Source: Eudromia elegans
Lineage: Eukaryota > Chordata > Aves > Tinamiformes > Tinamidae
Assembly (NCBI GenBank): GCA_003342815.1
Contig: PTEX01000049.1
Location: forward strand, 3,276,620 to 3,340,619
Length of the DNA: 64,000 nt
Direction: 5' to 3'
Shown here: positions 23,171-36,100 of the stretch, one piece after another
How positions within the stretch are numbered: the first letter of the stretch is position 1
How the letters are laid out: each line of letters opens with the position of its first letter
Program-made: the position numbers and the translations under genes
Notes under the pieces: model-generated
Told to the model about the DNA's origin: nothing
What the model saw: the letters and a program-made list of their open reading frames with translations, nothing else
Database searches by the model: none

Positions 23171-24736
23171 CCTGGCAGCCCATGCAGAAACAGGCGTGAA
23201 GAGAAGGGTTTAACTACTTGGCCGGCCTGGGAAAAACAGCTGGGCGGGTGATAACACTGGGCCTGAGCTCGGCGGGGTGGAAAGTGCCTGGAATATCGCC
23301 CCGAAGGTGCATGGGCACGTGCAGAGCTTGGGCTCAAGCCGCTGCTGGCCAGAAGTTGAGAGCAGGACGTGGCTCCAGCAGCCACCCCGCTGCAGGGAAA
23401 CGGTGTCAAAACAAACTGGCTGTGGCTGAAGCAGAGAGAGGAACAGAATTTTCTTCTTTTTAAAGAAAATCCTGATTTCTGAGTCAGGCTAAATGTTTTG
23501 TTCAGGCTGAAGGAGAGCGTTGTAGTTGGAGAACCGTCTTGCAGGGTATCTAAAGCTCAATATATAAACTGTGGGAAGTATTTTATCGGTTTAAGCAAAT
23601 CATTTTGCACTTTGAGAACATTGAAACAGAATCATTTGTCTTTTCCACACCCTTTTCATTTTAAAGTGGGAGCTGCTGACCGAAGCCGATTTGATTTCAC
23701 GTCTCATTCCGCTTTTTCCAAAGCTGCCTCAGCTCTGAAGCTTCTTGTTCATCAGGGCGTTTCCCTAACTAAACCTAAGCGAAATACTTACCCTCATTTT
23801 GTGAAGTGAGAGAAACCCCCGGTCACGGAGAGCTGGTTCCTCGGGGATGGCTCCTCTCCACCATGGGCAGCCCCGGGGCGTCCGGGGGGTTGAGAGGTGC
23901 AGACCCTGCTCGCCTGTGGCAGCTCCTGCTGCCTCGTGCTGACAGTTTTGGGAGCGTTTTTTTCATGGGATTTGGTGTTTCACACAAAATACAAGGAGAG
24001 GAAGAGTGGAGGGATGTTCCTCTGGCTGGAAGGAGAGGAAACCAGGCCCAGTTCTGCCCTGTGCCAAGAATGGTGGTGGAACCACCTCAGCGTGCCGGGC
24101 CAAGGCGGCAGGTCCCAGCTTCCCTCCTTGCCTTTGGCGTCCCCCAATAATAAATGATAAAACAATTTCCTGACAGCGTCGGCGGAGGTGACATTACGCT
24201 GGCGATGTCGACGTGGTGGCGGCGGCAGCGCACGAGTGTCAAGATGATGGCTTGCAGAAACCCCAGCCTTGAATATCCAGTAAAACAGAGGATCGAATTG
24301 GAGCCGCTGAAGAGATCCCAAGAACAAATGCGCCATTGGGCAGCCACCCACTTCAGAAAGGACCCTTGTCTTCAGAAGGCCAAATATCTAAAAAGTCTGT
24401 AAGGAAACCAGATCCGGGAGCGTGGAAATAGCCAGCCCTGGTTGGCCGCGTGAGGGCCTTGGCGGAGCTGGGGGTGAAGGCACGACAGTCCCAAACAACC
24501 ACTTGCCTACAGACGAGATCCGGGTCTACACTGCTAAAAGGTCCCTTCAGGAGGACCTGGCCGAGAGGCAAAGCCCATTCTGTCCTTTTTGTCAAGGGGA
24601 GAAGATGCCAGCTAGGACCTGTCCAACAAAGCAGAGACCTCTTGGGCCAGCTGGAAGACTTTGGGTCAGCCAGGCACCAAAGAGCAGAGCAGCCTTGAAG
24701 ACACAGGTCTACATGGACTCAGATGTTACTGAACAG

Positions 24737-24795
24737 ATCATAGAGCCATCATGGTTGGAAAAGGCCTTCAAGATCATGGAGTTCAACTGTAGATG
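24737..24795 (-). mobile_element. CR1 LINE 3'-end relic
   Basis: ATCATAGAGCCATCATGG followed by TTGGAAAAGGCCTTCAAGAT and CATGGAGTTCAACTGT matches the reverse complement of the CR1 3' terminal region, whose usual form is ATCATAGAATCATAGAAT then GGTTGGAAAAGACCTTCAAG. The element is therefore on the minus strand and severely 5'-truncated. I cannot see how far it extends beyond about 24800. The divergence suggests an old insertion. Confidence 0.65.
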
Positions 24796-26476
24796 AGGTA
24801 CTTGGGGCTCCGCTGTGCCCATTCCCTGATGCCCTGGTCCCTGGCTAGTGCTGACTCTGCAGTGTGAACGCCACCCACCCACCCATGCATTTGGGCAGCA
24901 ATGCCTGGGGATCAGGCACTGCAGTTATGCAGAAAGGGTCTAGCTCGGAGGACTGGGCCTCAGTTTCTCAGGGGCGTTTAGGCACATCATTTGTCATTGC
25001 CTTGGAACAATGCTAGTCAATGAACACGGATTAGAGACACGACCCCAAATCCCTCTGGGAATCTGGGCTTTGTCTTTCATCCCTGTGCCCGGTGGGAGGA
25101 TGAGACTTCCTCACCTCACAAGAGCAATGGGGTAGTGTTTGCAAAGCGCTTTTGGCTCTGGGGATTAAAGGCAGCACATCTGTGCAAATGGTGGGAAGAC
25201 ACCAGCTCTCTGGTGGTGTCCCTGTGTCCCAAGCAAGGGTAATGAGGCTGTCGACTGCCGCAGGGCGAGGAAGGCCATCCCAGGGATGGCTATACCTCCA
25301 CAACAGGTTGTCCTGTGGCAGGAGGAGTTTCGTTTCAAATAGGTGACATTGTCTTTTGAGGCATAAAAATGGGATTGTGTTGCACATAGAGGCTTGCGCC
25401 CCTGTTTTCTTAACCAGAGGCAAGAGTTCTCATAGAAGCAGAAAAGCCCGAAGTGAACAGACTTTTAAACAGAAGAAGAATGCATTAAAAATGCAATGCC
25501 TTCTCTTTTGAAGTAGACTCTTTTTATGTTTTACTAGATATCAGTCAATTTTGAGTTGCATCTTGACTTTACCTCCCTGACACTAGAAACTCCGCAGCTC
25601 CCTTGGAGCTTGGAAAGTTGAGCATGGGGAAGTTCAGACACGTTTGCGAGCACGGACACAAAGCAAGCTTTTGGTTGCTGAGAAAGCAACTGCTCCTGAT
25701 CATGCTTAACCTAATTACGGCCTATAAGGACTGTAGGGATGGAACTTACTATTTCCTTTGTCTTTGTTGCTGCTGGGTTTTGTATCTCCTCCAGTGTTGG
25801 CAAAGAATCTCATCATCTCTTCTCATTCAGGTACTAGGATCCTCTGGGTTTTGCTTTGTTCTTCCTAATAATAACCAGGGAAAAACTAAAGAGAAAAGAT
25901 AAAGGGAAAACTCATCCTTCCCTCCCTTGCCTCTGAGGGAGGAGAGGCAGAGAGAACCCAAGAGTGTGAGCAAGTTAAAACTTCAGGGAACATCAGTGCA
26001 CGAGGTAGAGGCTTCCCTGCAGCTGAAAATTCACCTAATCTAAGGTGAGTCACTGTGCCTGTACTAAAGACACGGCCTGGAGCCAGTGGTCCCTGGGAGA
26101 GAAAACCTGGGATGTTGTTCCGTGCAAGCTCAGAGGCTCTGTTAGAAAAGCAGACCTATCTGCACTACCCAGGCGCTGCCTTCTGCTCTTTGTGGCAGAG
26201 CTTCATGGTGTTGGGGAACTGCCGGCCGGGATTTGGTCATGTTGCTTGGCTTGGGAATGTGCAATATGGGCTCTTAAGGGCTTGTGTTGTCCCTTCCCAA
26301 ATCTACAGGGAATTTTCATCCTGTCTTGCAGGTGGAACTGGCCTCCCTAGGTGGCCTGGTAGTCATCACTGTCTCATCTGTGACTTGATGAGTGTCTAAG
26401 AAATGCAGAAATAAAGCTGACCTCCAGGGGAGCAGAAAACCAAAGGAAAACCCAGCCTGTCTGCAGATCTAGAAGG

Positions 26477-26580
26477 CGGCAGTATATAAACCTCTGCTGA
26501 ACGTTTCCAGCAGGCTCCCTCCTTCAGCTGGCAAGTAGCTGCCTTTAAAAATCAATATCACATGAAATATAAACTGAGTA
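26477..26580. promoter_or_regulatory. Possible muscle-type regulatory cluster upstream of CACNG1
   Basis: Within about 100 bases there are TATATAAA (26483-26490), a CAGCTG E-box (26525-26530), a CACATG E-box (26559-26564) and an A/T-rich TTTAAAAATC resembling a MEF2 site. It lies about 3.7 kb upstream of the muscle gene CACNG1. Function is inferred from motifs only. Confidence 0.25.
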
Positions 26581-28825
26581 TTAATGAGGACCTGTTGGGA
26601 AGCAGGGGGGGGTTATAATTAGTTGCACTTTAGCAGCAGTGGGTGTGAGATACGCGTATGTTTCGCTCCTGCAGAAAATGCTAAATGAGGTGTCTCAGGA
26701 TCAGTTATTGCATTCTTTTGTCCCTAGCAAACTCATTGGCTTGGGTCCGTTACTCCCAAATTGTACTTTTCTGTATTTCTTCCAGAACAGAGCCAATATT
26801 TACCACAACCAGATTAATCAAATTTCGTGGTTCCATTCTTGCAGAACTGCATTAAAGGCCATTATCAGGTACGTGGAAACTAGCTCTGATTACAGGAATG
26901 TGGGGGTAAATCTCTTTGGCTTTACGTGTTTGCACAGACCTCTGAAGTAATTATTTTTATGCATTAAAATGGAGAATAATCCATTTTGGCAGGGGCTGTC
27001 ATTTCTCTAGGCTGACACACTGCAGCAAGTTGCTAGACTTGTGTCTTCAAATGTCTGTTGTGTCCCTTGCTGACACGAAGGGAAACTCATACTGAGCGTG
27101 CGTGGGGATGTGAAAGGGAATAGCTAATGCAGTGCCATGCAAGGAAAGCCCCCGACGGTCTGCTGAATCCAGGACACTTGCGTTATTTTCTTTATGTGAG
27201 ATGTCTGTGTCTTTAAACTACTTTAATTCACATTTAGAAGGGGGACTTGTAGTGCAAAATTTGAATCTAAACCTGTTACCAGGTTGGCTCTATGTAAGAG
27301 AAGCCCTAGCAAACAGCACCCTCTAAAAGACCCCTAATTCTTGGGCTACACTCTTTGCTGAGGATAACAGAAAAGTGTGTGTTTAATAGACCCCAGTGGA
27401 TAACTGCAGGGAGATGCAACCCGTTTGACACAACAAGGCCTCTTCTCAGCAGCGGCCCCGCAGCTCCTCTGAACTGGGCACCAGGAGAACTTCCTTGGGA
27501 CTGGCCCTGGCTGTCGCCGGTCGCACGTCTTGTCCGCGCGCTCCCTGGGGACGTGGTCTCTTTAACGCTGGGCACGCGGGCGGGCTGCTGCTGTAAGCTG
27601 AGCTGGGGCGCAGACAGGTGCAGGGCACTCTTCATGCCCTTTTATTTCCAGCACCTCCGACGTCCACTGGCTTTCTTATTCCCAAGGAAATGCCTCATCC
27701 TGCTCCCTGGAAGCTTTTCCACTTCCCAAGGAGAAAAGCAGGAGGACTCCATCTCCGCTCAAAGAAGCTCCCTTTCTGGTACATCTCATTTATTTCAGTT
27801 TGCAGCAAGGCAGCCGCAACTCGAAGGATTGCTGTTTACCCACAGCCTTGCTCAGTAATGTGGGAACAGCCTTTATTTATTTTAGTTCAAGGCCAGGCAC
27901 ACGCGCTTTGGGCTGGAGCTTTAAATGGCTCCACTACTGGGTGTGGAGGCACTTAAAAAGATTAATCCCCTGCCTCCTTCCAGACATGCCAATTGATCAT
28001 ATGTACAGAGAGAGGGGGACAGATATAGATACACACGCATTCTTCATCTTTAAAGAGAATCCAGAGGCTTGGGATATGTGAAGGTAGAGTTAAAAGAGGC
28101 ATTTGAAGAAGTGTTGTCTCTGATAAATGAGTGGTTCAGGAGGTTTGAGAATGAAGAGAGGCTGCTGAACTCCTGGCTGCTGTTCAGCACTGTTGGTACA
28201 GCTGGGGATTTTATACCCGTGATCAGAGCTACACTTACGGAGAGCTTCCCCAGCAAGGCTGGAGGAGGAGGGAGGCCTTCTGAAGAAGGCAGCGAGCAGA
28301 AACGGGGAGAGAGGGATGCTCAGAAAAAGTATTTACATGGAAGCTTGCAAGAGGCAGGGAAGTCACAGGCTTGGGGCTAAGGCTTCAAAAGGCATTCACT
28401 TATTTTTGTTGACGGTGATTTGCAACGCCCTGGGAAACAGGACCCAAACTGTCTCTTGGTGGGCACCTAAAACAGAGGCACCTTAAATTAGCAACTCTTT
28501 CTGAAAAGTCGGTGGCATCTTAGCAGGTCACCGCAGCTGCCCCGGGTCTTTCCAGTGCAATGGTCCCAAAGGACCCTTGCCTCTGCGGGCTGAGTTCGTG
28601 TTGGAAAAGCTTTCCAAAACCAGATTTTTTTCCCCCATTGGTTTCCTACCCAAATGCCTGGAAATGCTGTGATTTCCTGGTCTGTGGGCCACCCCAAAAA
28701 TATATTTTCTTTCATATCCTGGCTTCCAATAATGTTCTCGGCTGCAGCCAAAATAGGCAGAAAAGTGAAAAAATAAACACAGAAAGCTCAGAGAACCTGG
28801 AAGTTCGCATCTGTGTACTGTTTTT

Positions 28826-28841
28826 ACACACACACACACAC
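28826..28841. repeat. (CA)n microsatellite
   Basis: Eight AC units. On the CACNG4 strand they read as GU repeats just beyond the putative cleavage site. Confidence 0.9.
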
Positions 28842-28849
28842 CAAGAAGA

Positions 28850-31800
28850 CTACATTTAAAATGGTTTATTTAAAAATTAATGATTAAGTACATTATACAC
28901 ACATGATTATACTGGTAGAACTGAAGCACAGTGGAAATAACATTTTAGAACTGCAGACAGAAATGTAACCTCAAGGGACATGGTATATTAGCCCTTGTGG
29001 AAATGCAGTACATAAAGAAAGAAAAGGAAATATTAAAAAACAATTTATTGTTAGAAATATGGGCATTTGAAGTAACTTCTCGTTTTATGACTATTCTTTA
29101 TCAGAAACCAGGAACAGAGAGCTTACGATATACCTGATAGCTTGTTTCTCAGAAAATCAAATCTGATCTGATAGCAATTCTTTTTAGGTCTGCTATTATA
29201 GAGAATTATGGTATATTATAAGATAATATCGAAAGACCGATTACTGTTAATGATATGATGATGATATCTGCAGGCCTTATTCGGAAAGTGGGGCTAATTT
29301 GTATCAGATGCTGTCCAGGGAGAAACAGAGAGATGTGGAGGAACGGATGATTTTTGATTTTAACTGTCACTGTGTGGTCTCAAAGTCCAAGAATAATCTA
29401 ATTTATTTCAGATAGTCTATCCACAGAGAAAGACACTCTTCATGCTGAGGAATGCAAATTTTTCAGTTTTGTGAGAATCAAAGTTTTCCACAGGAAAAAG
29501 ACTGCTTTTTGGAGTTTTTTTCCATTGGAAATCTCAAATGAAACAGCATTTTTTGCTTTGGTCGAACAAAATAGTGCACTGTAATTTGACATAGACTCTG
29601 ACTTATGGAGCTTTAAATCACAGTCTCTCATTCTCTTACAGAAAGACCAAAGTCGAGACCCCTGTTCTCTTCCAGTGCCCTTGTTCCCTGCTCAGACTGT
29701 GTTTCACCATGAAGAACATTCCCTGCTTTAATTCTGTTTCCAAATGTGCCTGTTCAGGAATGAGCGGATGCTCTGGCTCATGTGGGAGCCGGGCAGTGTG
29801 TCTGCATCCCGCCACCTCGCCCTCGGAGAGCCGGGGAATCAGCACGGATGCCGTGGGAAGAGCATTGGGGCTGGCGCAGCAGCATCCTAGAACATGGGTA
29901 AGTAGCTTTGTGGACCTCAACGTCTTTTCCAGAGATCCTCACATGCCTCTGCAGGTCTGTCCAGCGCTTTGCCAAAGCCTCTCGCTTTGGCTGGAATCAG
30001 ATTGGTGGTTTTAAGCACATTCACTGGGAAATGATGATTAAAAGACAAAAAAACCCAAAGAGCAAATCAAACCTCACACTGTCACCTTTCAGTTCAATGT
30101 ACATGAGTTTAAAAGACAGTCTACATCTAACTCCTGGCTTAAAAGGGAATGATTTTATTCTTAATTACAGTAAACACAGATGAGGACTTATTTCTAACTA
30201 TTAGTTTATTAACACAGTGGGAAACAAATAGTTCTGGGAAATTGCACTTGAAAAATACATCGACTATAATTAGATGTAAATTAATTAGCACTTAGTATGA
30301 CACACTAATGAGACAGAAGGTTTTTTTCATTGCAAACTTCTACTTCTATCATAGCTAATCAAAGTATTTTAATATTACGAAGTCTCAAAAAGTAGGAAAT
30401 AATTTATTGTTTCAAAGCATAAAGATTTTTGTAAAAAAACCTTTTGTCAAGAACTTTAATAATTTTTGAACTTTTTTATGTTGTCCTAGCTGAAAAGCAG
30501 GTAAAAAACAAAGGTTTCTTGTCTGCCTCTTGTTTGAATTTTTTTAAAAACCTTGTGTAACTCCTGTCTCCCTACTGTCTTGATATAGGAAGTAGCACGA
30601 CCTGGTCCATCTTTAAATAATTCCCATCACTCTGTCTATTCTAGCTCTCAGAATTTGAAAAAGGATCCCAGCAGAGTTTTAACCTGAATGGAAATTCTTA
30701 AACAGGGATGAAGGCTCCTGTCCCCTTTCGGTAGACTGCTTGCCAAAATAATGATGTGTCTGTGTGCTAGGCTGAAGGCTAAACAGAGCATAAAAGTGAC
30801 TAGGGAAGACTGAAAATTGAGAACTGTGTCTTGGTTCTTTTAGAGAGAGAGGCTGAGTGGGATTTGCTTGGGATTTTGTTTCCACTGGTGTTTGGGGATG
30901 CTAAGACAGCTCCTGTGGGGTTTCGCTGGAGGGCTTCGTTCCACTAGCTCAAAGCCTCCTATCCAAAATATCAGTCCCTGGCACTGTGGGCATTACAGTA
31001 CAAATTAAAAGATTAAGGAGGGTTTCACAACTTGGCGGAGCTCTCTTATCATCAGCAAATCAAGCTTTTCAAATCTTTTCTGTTTTTCCTCTTGATGTTA
31101 GTCTTCTTGTATGGAAGACTTTTCAGGGCAAAGAAAGCCTGGGTATGTCCAAAGGAATCCAAAGGAATTAGCAGCTCCTCTCTCAATGCACCTAATTCAT
31201 CCAGGGGCACCTAATCCTCATAAGGCTTGCCTGAGTGGTCACTGAAAGCTAAGGGACTGCTATCAGAGTCGATTACCTTTGAACCAGGCCCTTGAGCTTT
31301 GAGAAGCCAAAATGTAAAAATAAAAGTAGAAATTCAAAAGAAAAGAAAAATCAGACCTTTTTAGAGACATTATATGGAAGCAAAACGGGTACAAATTAGT
31401 TCCCCTCCCTTACATGATGCATAGAGTTTTCTGTGGGCTCTCTGCATGTAAGTCGATTCACCTTTACAAAATAAGTTAAATTAGGTTGAACCATCATTTC
31501 CATCTAAAAGCAACCATACCTTGCACCATGCGGCACTTATTCATAATAAAAAGAGTTTAATAAATATCTCATAAACGGTGATTTTTTTTTTTTTGTGTTC
31601 TAGTTTAAAAAATACAAAGTTGTCATCCGTTAGGTGAACGTTCAGTTCCCATTGCTGCAGGAAGATTCGCTAGTCCAAACGCATTAGCTTTTCGTTTTCT
31701 TACGCACATTGCTTAGAATATCTTAGTCTCCTTAGCGTTAGTGTTGCACTTGTGAAGCAGGAAGGAAAACAGGAACGCAGCCGCCTTCGCCCGCCCCGGC

Positions 31801-32655
31801 CACCCCAGCCCAGCTCTGCTTCTCGCTATACCGTAGTCTATAGGGGCCTGCTCCTGACAGCACTCAGCACCTCGCAGGATCAGGCACTAGGGCTAGTCGT
31901 AGTGAGAATTCAAGTTTTCTAAATGTTAGGCAAGAAATGACGTTTGCAATATGCTCGAGTCCCACCTGCTCTCGTCCTCGCCCTTCCAGGGGTTCCCAGG
32001 CGCACCCACCCTCCTTCCCCCCTTCATCTGCATTGCCTGAGGGGTGCCCCACACCCGCTGCCCTAGAGCAGAAGTAGAAGCCTCCCCGAACGCTGCCCCG
32101 TCAGGGAGTCTGTGACGCTCAGCACGTGGGTGCCCCGCAGCTTCAGTGGCACGGGCCAGTTTCAGCCATGGTTTTCCTTTCTTTTCCTTTTGCTAAAGAG
32201 GCAAAGCTTCTCCCGTGTCGAAGGAAAATGGATCGCTTGAGGAGTAGTTCGTATTCATCCTTGGGCTTCGTTATAAATTAGATTCGCGAGTTTATCGTAT
32301 GGGATCTGGATTTTAGAAAAAAAAGGCATACAGCAATTCTTCTGTAATCCCTTAAAACACACTGGTGGCAAGTCTGTCGCAGTTTCACTGAGACGTTGTA
32401 CACACTACGAAAGTGCAGGAACATGAACTGCCTTCATCTCGTGACACCAAGAACTGAAAGAAACAGACTCCAAATAGCTTCGAAAAAGCTATGAGCATGT
32501 AACATCATTTGTAGGTCCAGAGGATCTCCACTTGCTACTTCAACACATGCCACAATTAAAGAGGTGAGAGGGTATTTTAACATTGCTCCTTCTCTTTCAT
32601 GAAAGATCCATCACATTTTGATATTTCTTCAAAAAGCACAAGGAAGCAAGGTGTT
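28850..32655 (-). other. CACNG4: CACNG4 3' UTR
   Basis: About 3.8 kb of AT-rich, non-coding sequence after the CACNG4 stop. It ends in a textbook 3' end on the minus strand, AATAAA at 28870-28865 followed 23-39 bases later by a (GU)n tract. Earlier AATAAA hexamers on the same strand, for example at 29044-29049, could give shorter forms. Its extent is inferred from these signals. Confidence 0.6.
28865..28870 (-). promoter_or_regulatory. CACNG4: Poly(A) signal AATAAA, CACNG4
   Basis: TTTATT on the plus strand reads AATAAA on the gene strand. A GT dinucleotide run (28842-28826 on the minus strand) provides the GU-rich downstream element at the expected distance. Confidence 0.6.
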
Positions 32656-33194
32656 TCAAACGGGTGTCGTTCTCCTGTTGACCATGTTGACATGGAGTCC
32701 TTCCTTAAATTCCTTCTGAAGGAAGTTGTGAACCTGCAGAAAGTTGGCTTCTTGGTCCGCGTTGTAGCTGGCAGCAGTGGTGACCTTCAAAGGCTCTCTG
32801 GAAAGGGTATACATGGAGATTTCATTCATGGGAATGGTACTTGCTATCTTCATGCCAACCGGAGAAATGTCTCTAGATGGGGAAGGTTCTGTAGATCGGG
32901 AACTGGATCTGGACCTCCGCCTCCTGTATCTATAACTTGGCATCCTGGCATAAGGAGAACTGGAGGAAGTCTTAAGGAATTCCCTCTTGGTCTTAAACCG
33001 CAGCTCTTTGTTCTTCTCAATATAAATGTTCACAGCCAGAACGCCTATGGTTTCAGCCACAATAAAAGACAAGGCTCCAAAATAAAATGACCAACCATAG
33101 TTGTAATGGTTCTTTTTGTCCTCATCTCGCTTGTCACTCGGGTCACCTGTGTTGCTTGATATGTAGACAATGATCCCTATGATATTACTTAGTC
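32656..33194 (-). CDS. CACNG4: CACNG4 exon 4 (terminal coding)
   Basis: Acceptor TCTCTCTCCAG precedes 33194. The exon encodes [20 protein letters not shown], the last membrane segment, the cytoplasmic tail and TTPV, with TGA at 32658-32656. The Arg/Ser block and the PDZ ligand are intact. Confidence 0.97.
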
Positions 33195-36100
33195 CTGGAG
33201 AGAGAAACATACATCAGTTACAAGGCTGGCAAGGCCAACGTCAAAACTGCGTTGCTTTTTGGATGTGAACAGTTCATTCAATTTATTTATTCTTTCCTTT
33301 AGGTAAAGAATTCATTTATTTATTGAAAAGAAAATAGCAGGCTCACATATGGACACCAAGCAGTGTCATGGTCATGGTGGTTCAAGGTTGCCCACAAAGA
33401 TCCCAAAGGCCTCAGCAGAGCAGGACCTGTTTGCATCGCTTTGTTGCCATTGTGGGAACAAAGAGGCAAATGGGAACTCGCTAAAATTGTTAGTGGGATT
33501 CTAACATTCAAAATAATAATAAAAATACATTTTGAGCTCGGGGCTACGGCTGTTCACCTTGATCAACATAAGGTCTCTTTTACCCCGATGAATTTTCATC
33601 TGAATGCAGCATGCTTAAATTTGGGCTTCAGGGAACGATATTAACAACGTGGCTGACTCGCTGAGATGTTTCTTGTGTGAAAAACATGCTCGTGTATCAC
33701 AGGTGAATTTTTCTGCCATCATTTAGAGAGAAAAAAAAGCCCTGTGTGTAGGAGGCATCTGATTCAGTTTTTAATACCTTTTAAGTAGTGTAAAAACTGC
33801 ATGTTGTCTCCCTGAGCTTCCTGAAATTTTATTTCCAGGAGAGATAAAAGGTTTTTCAAGTTTTACGTAGTTTGCAGCTTCAAAAACAGGCTTGTATTTT
33901 AAGAAATATGCTTAGTGTGACATTGCTAGTGCCCAGGTTAGAGTGTATTGAAGAGAAATACCAACATGCTTTTCAAAGGGAAACATAAGCTCAAAGCTTT
34001 GCACCGGGTCCGAATGCTACATACGACTTGCTTGCCTTGCGCTTGCTTTCAGCAGCAGTGAGTAAGGCAAACAGGATTTCCTCCTTTGCATATAAAGCAT
34101 GCTGCTAGCACAAACTTATCAGCAGTGTAAAGCTGTTTACTCGACTCAATGATGCAAGAAAAATGCACCGAAGGGATCTGAGCTGAGGAAAGGAAATTCA
34201 AGAAACAGCCGAAGAGCTGGGGATGTGACGAGCCCCTTTCCCAAGCGGGCTCTGAGCAGTAGTCGTCACCCAGAGCTTTTGGAAAGCCCGGCTTACTGTG
34301 GCCCTGCTGGGTAGTTTTGGAGCCTTGCTGCTTGAGGGCTCGTCCTCTGCCAAGCCCGGGCTGCAGATTTGCATTTCCAATGCAAGACTCCATTTCAGCG
34401 AGAACATACCTGCTGCAACGAAAAGAATCCCAGCGCTGAGAATAATGTTGTTTTTGCTGTTGTAAATCCTCCCCGCTCCGACACAAAGTCCTCCCAGCAA
34501 CAGTAATATTGTGCTTAGGATGGGGAACACGCTGGAGGCCCGGACAATGCCTGAGGGGGAGAGAAACAAAGAAACAAGGCACATAATGATCATTTCAGAC
34601 GCCTCCCCTGGAGCTAGTGGGGAGATGACAAGGTAAACTTTCCAAAGGTAACCCTGGGCTTCTGCTGGAATTGTCACCGGTTCTGAATTTCTAGGTAGAT
34701 TTTTTTAGGGCCCAGGCTGCGAGTGGATATTGTAGTTAATGGGATAGGATCAAAGCAACGGTGGCTGCTCTGGCTTATCCTTCAGGAGGCTGAATTCTTT
34801 GGTGCTTTCTCCTAGGAGGCCCTGATCGGGGCACGTGTGGCCAAGCACGGCTGAGAAAGGGCCACAAACCTCGTCCCGCGATGGTCAGAGCGGTGGGGAC
34901 GGCGCCTGCGTGCTGAGTTGTGCACAAGGTGAGCGCATCATAGCTTACAACGTGGTGTGCATGCTGCCAGCGAGCAGAGCCAATAATGCTTCTCCCCTCA
35001 GTGCATATTAAAGATATCGAGGCCTCTCCACGTTCTGCAGAGGGTATTTTAACAAGTGTAGCTCAGATGTTTGTGTTCCGTTTCCTGACAGCTAAGTGGA
35101 ATCATTTACAATTCTGTATGTTTCAGTCCATTCATCAACATAAAATCCCTGAAAAAAAAAAATTCAAAATACTACTTCAAGACAGCCTCCAAAATTGGGT
35201 CACTGACAGGCTAAGAAGCAATCAAAAGGGAAGCGGAAAGGAGGAAATGAAAGGATGCAGGAAAAATAAACAGGCAGAAGGGAGAGGAAGGCAGTGTAAA
35301 AGCAAAAGGGGTCAACCTGGTACTTCCTGAAAGGGCTATAGAGGGACTAAGTTATGTTGTCATATATATGGAGAGGATTCTTTGTGGAAGGGGAGATAAA
35401 ACGCAGAATACAATTGTGGAAAAAACAGGTTTGGCCCCATAAAAAAGGGGGGCAGGTGAGTGGGGCTGAGGCGAGTGGGGCCAGGGATGTCACAGGCTGT
35501 TGGAGGCAGCGCTTTGTCCCCAGGGGAGGGTTTGGGACCCTCAGGACCCATGGAGAGGAGAAAACCACCATCTGGCCCAGCTTGCTGGGACGGAGCCATC
35601 AATGGCCTGGTCCCCCCTGGGTGCCTCCCTCCCGCGTGCCGGGCACAGCGAGCGGCACCCGTTTTGCACGGAGAAGTGGCCAGATGTCGTAGCTGATGTT
35701 TTCTCGCTCTGCGTTTGATGGCAACGGTTGAAGTGCTGTCGAACCTGGCTATTTACCAGAGCCACTGACTGCATGACAGACAGGAGTGGGTGTTTAACAA
35801 CAGCACAGGAGTGGGTGTTTAATAACAGCATCACTCTTGTGCGTGCTGCAGCCCCCCGGTACCCACATTCTGCACCCAGGCCCCATCAGGCTAGTGTAAC
35901 CTGCATAAAAAGACCCTCCTTGATGGAAAACCTGTGCTTATATCGATCTGATCGAGTGAGAAAAGCACTATGGTCTCCCACCATAGCTGGTAACGTTGCT
36001 ACATGGGTCTCTTTGCAGACAGGGTGTTTTCTAGGCAGCCCTGGAATCGATCCCAACGCTCTGGTGCATTGCTATTGAGGTGGCAGCCTGCAATAATTGG

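Larger units (their letters stand above)
23171..28849. other. Spacer between CACNG1 promoter and CACNG4 3' end
   Basis: No gene recognised. It holds a CR1 LINE relic at 24737-24795 and a possible regulatory cluster at 26477-26580. GC-rich patches lie near 24170-24240 and 27450-27620. Open frames are short and match nothing I know. Confidence 0.75.

Noticed and set aside
22490-23251. Long open frames on both strands across the CACNG1 upstream repeat
   Set aside because: They translate the 46-bp GC-rich minisatellite and run antisense to CACNG1 exon 1. The repeated peptide follows from the DNA repeat.
25266-25312. CATCCCAGGGATGGC-type sequence resembling an internal part of the CR1 3' region
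   Set aside because: Only scattered words match, and the spacing is wrong for a confident call.
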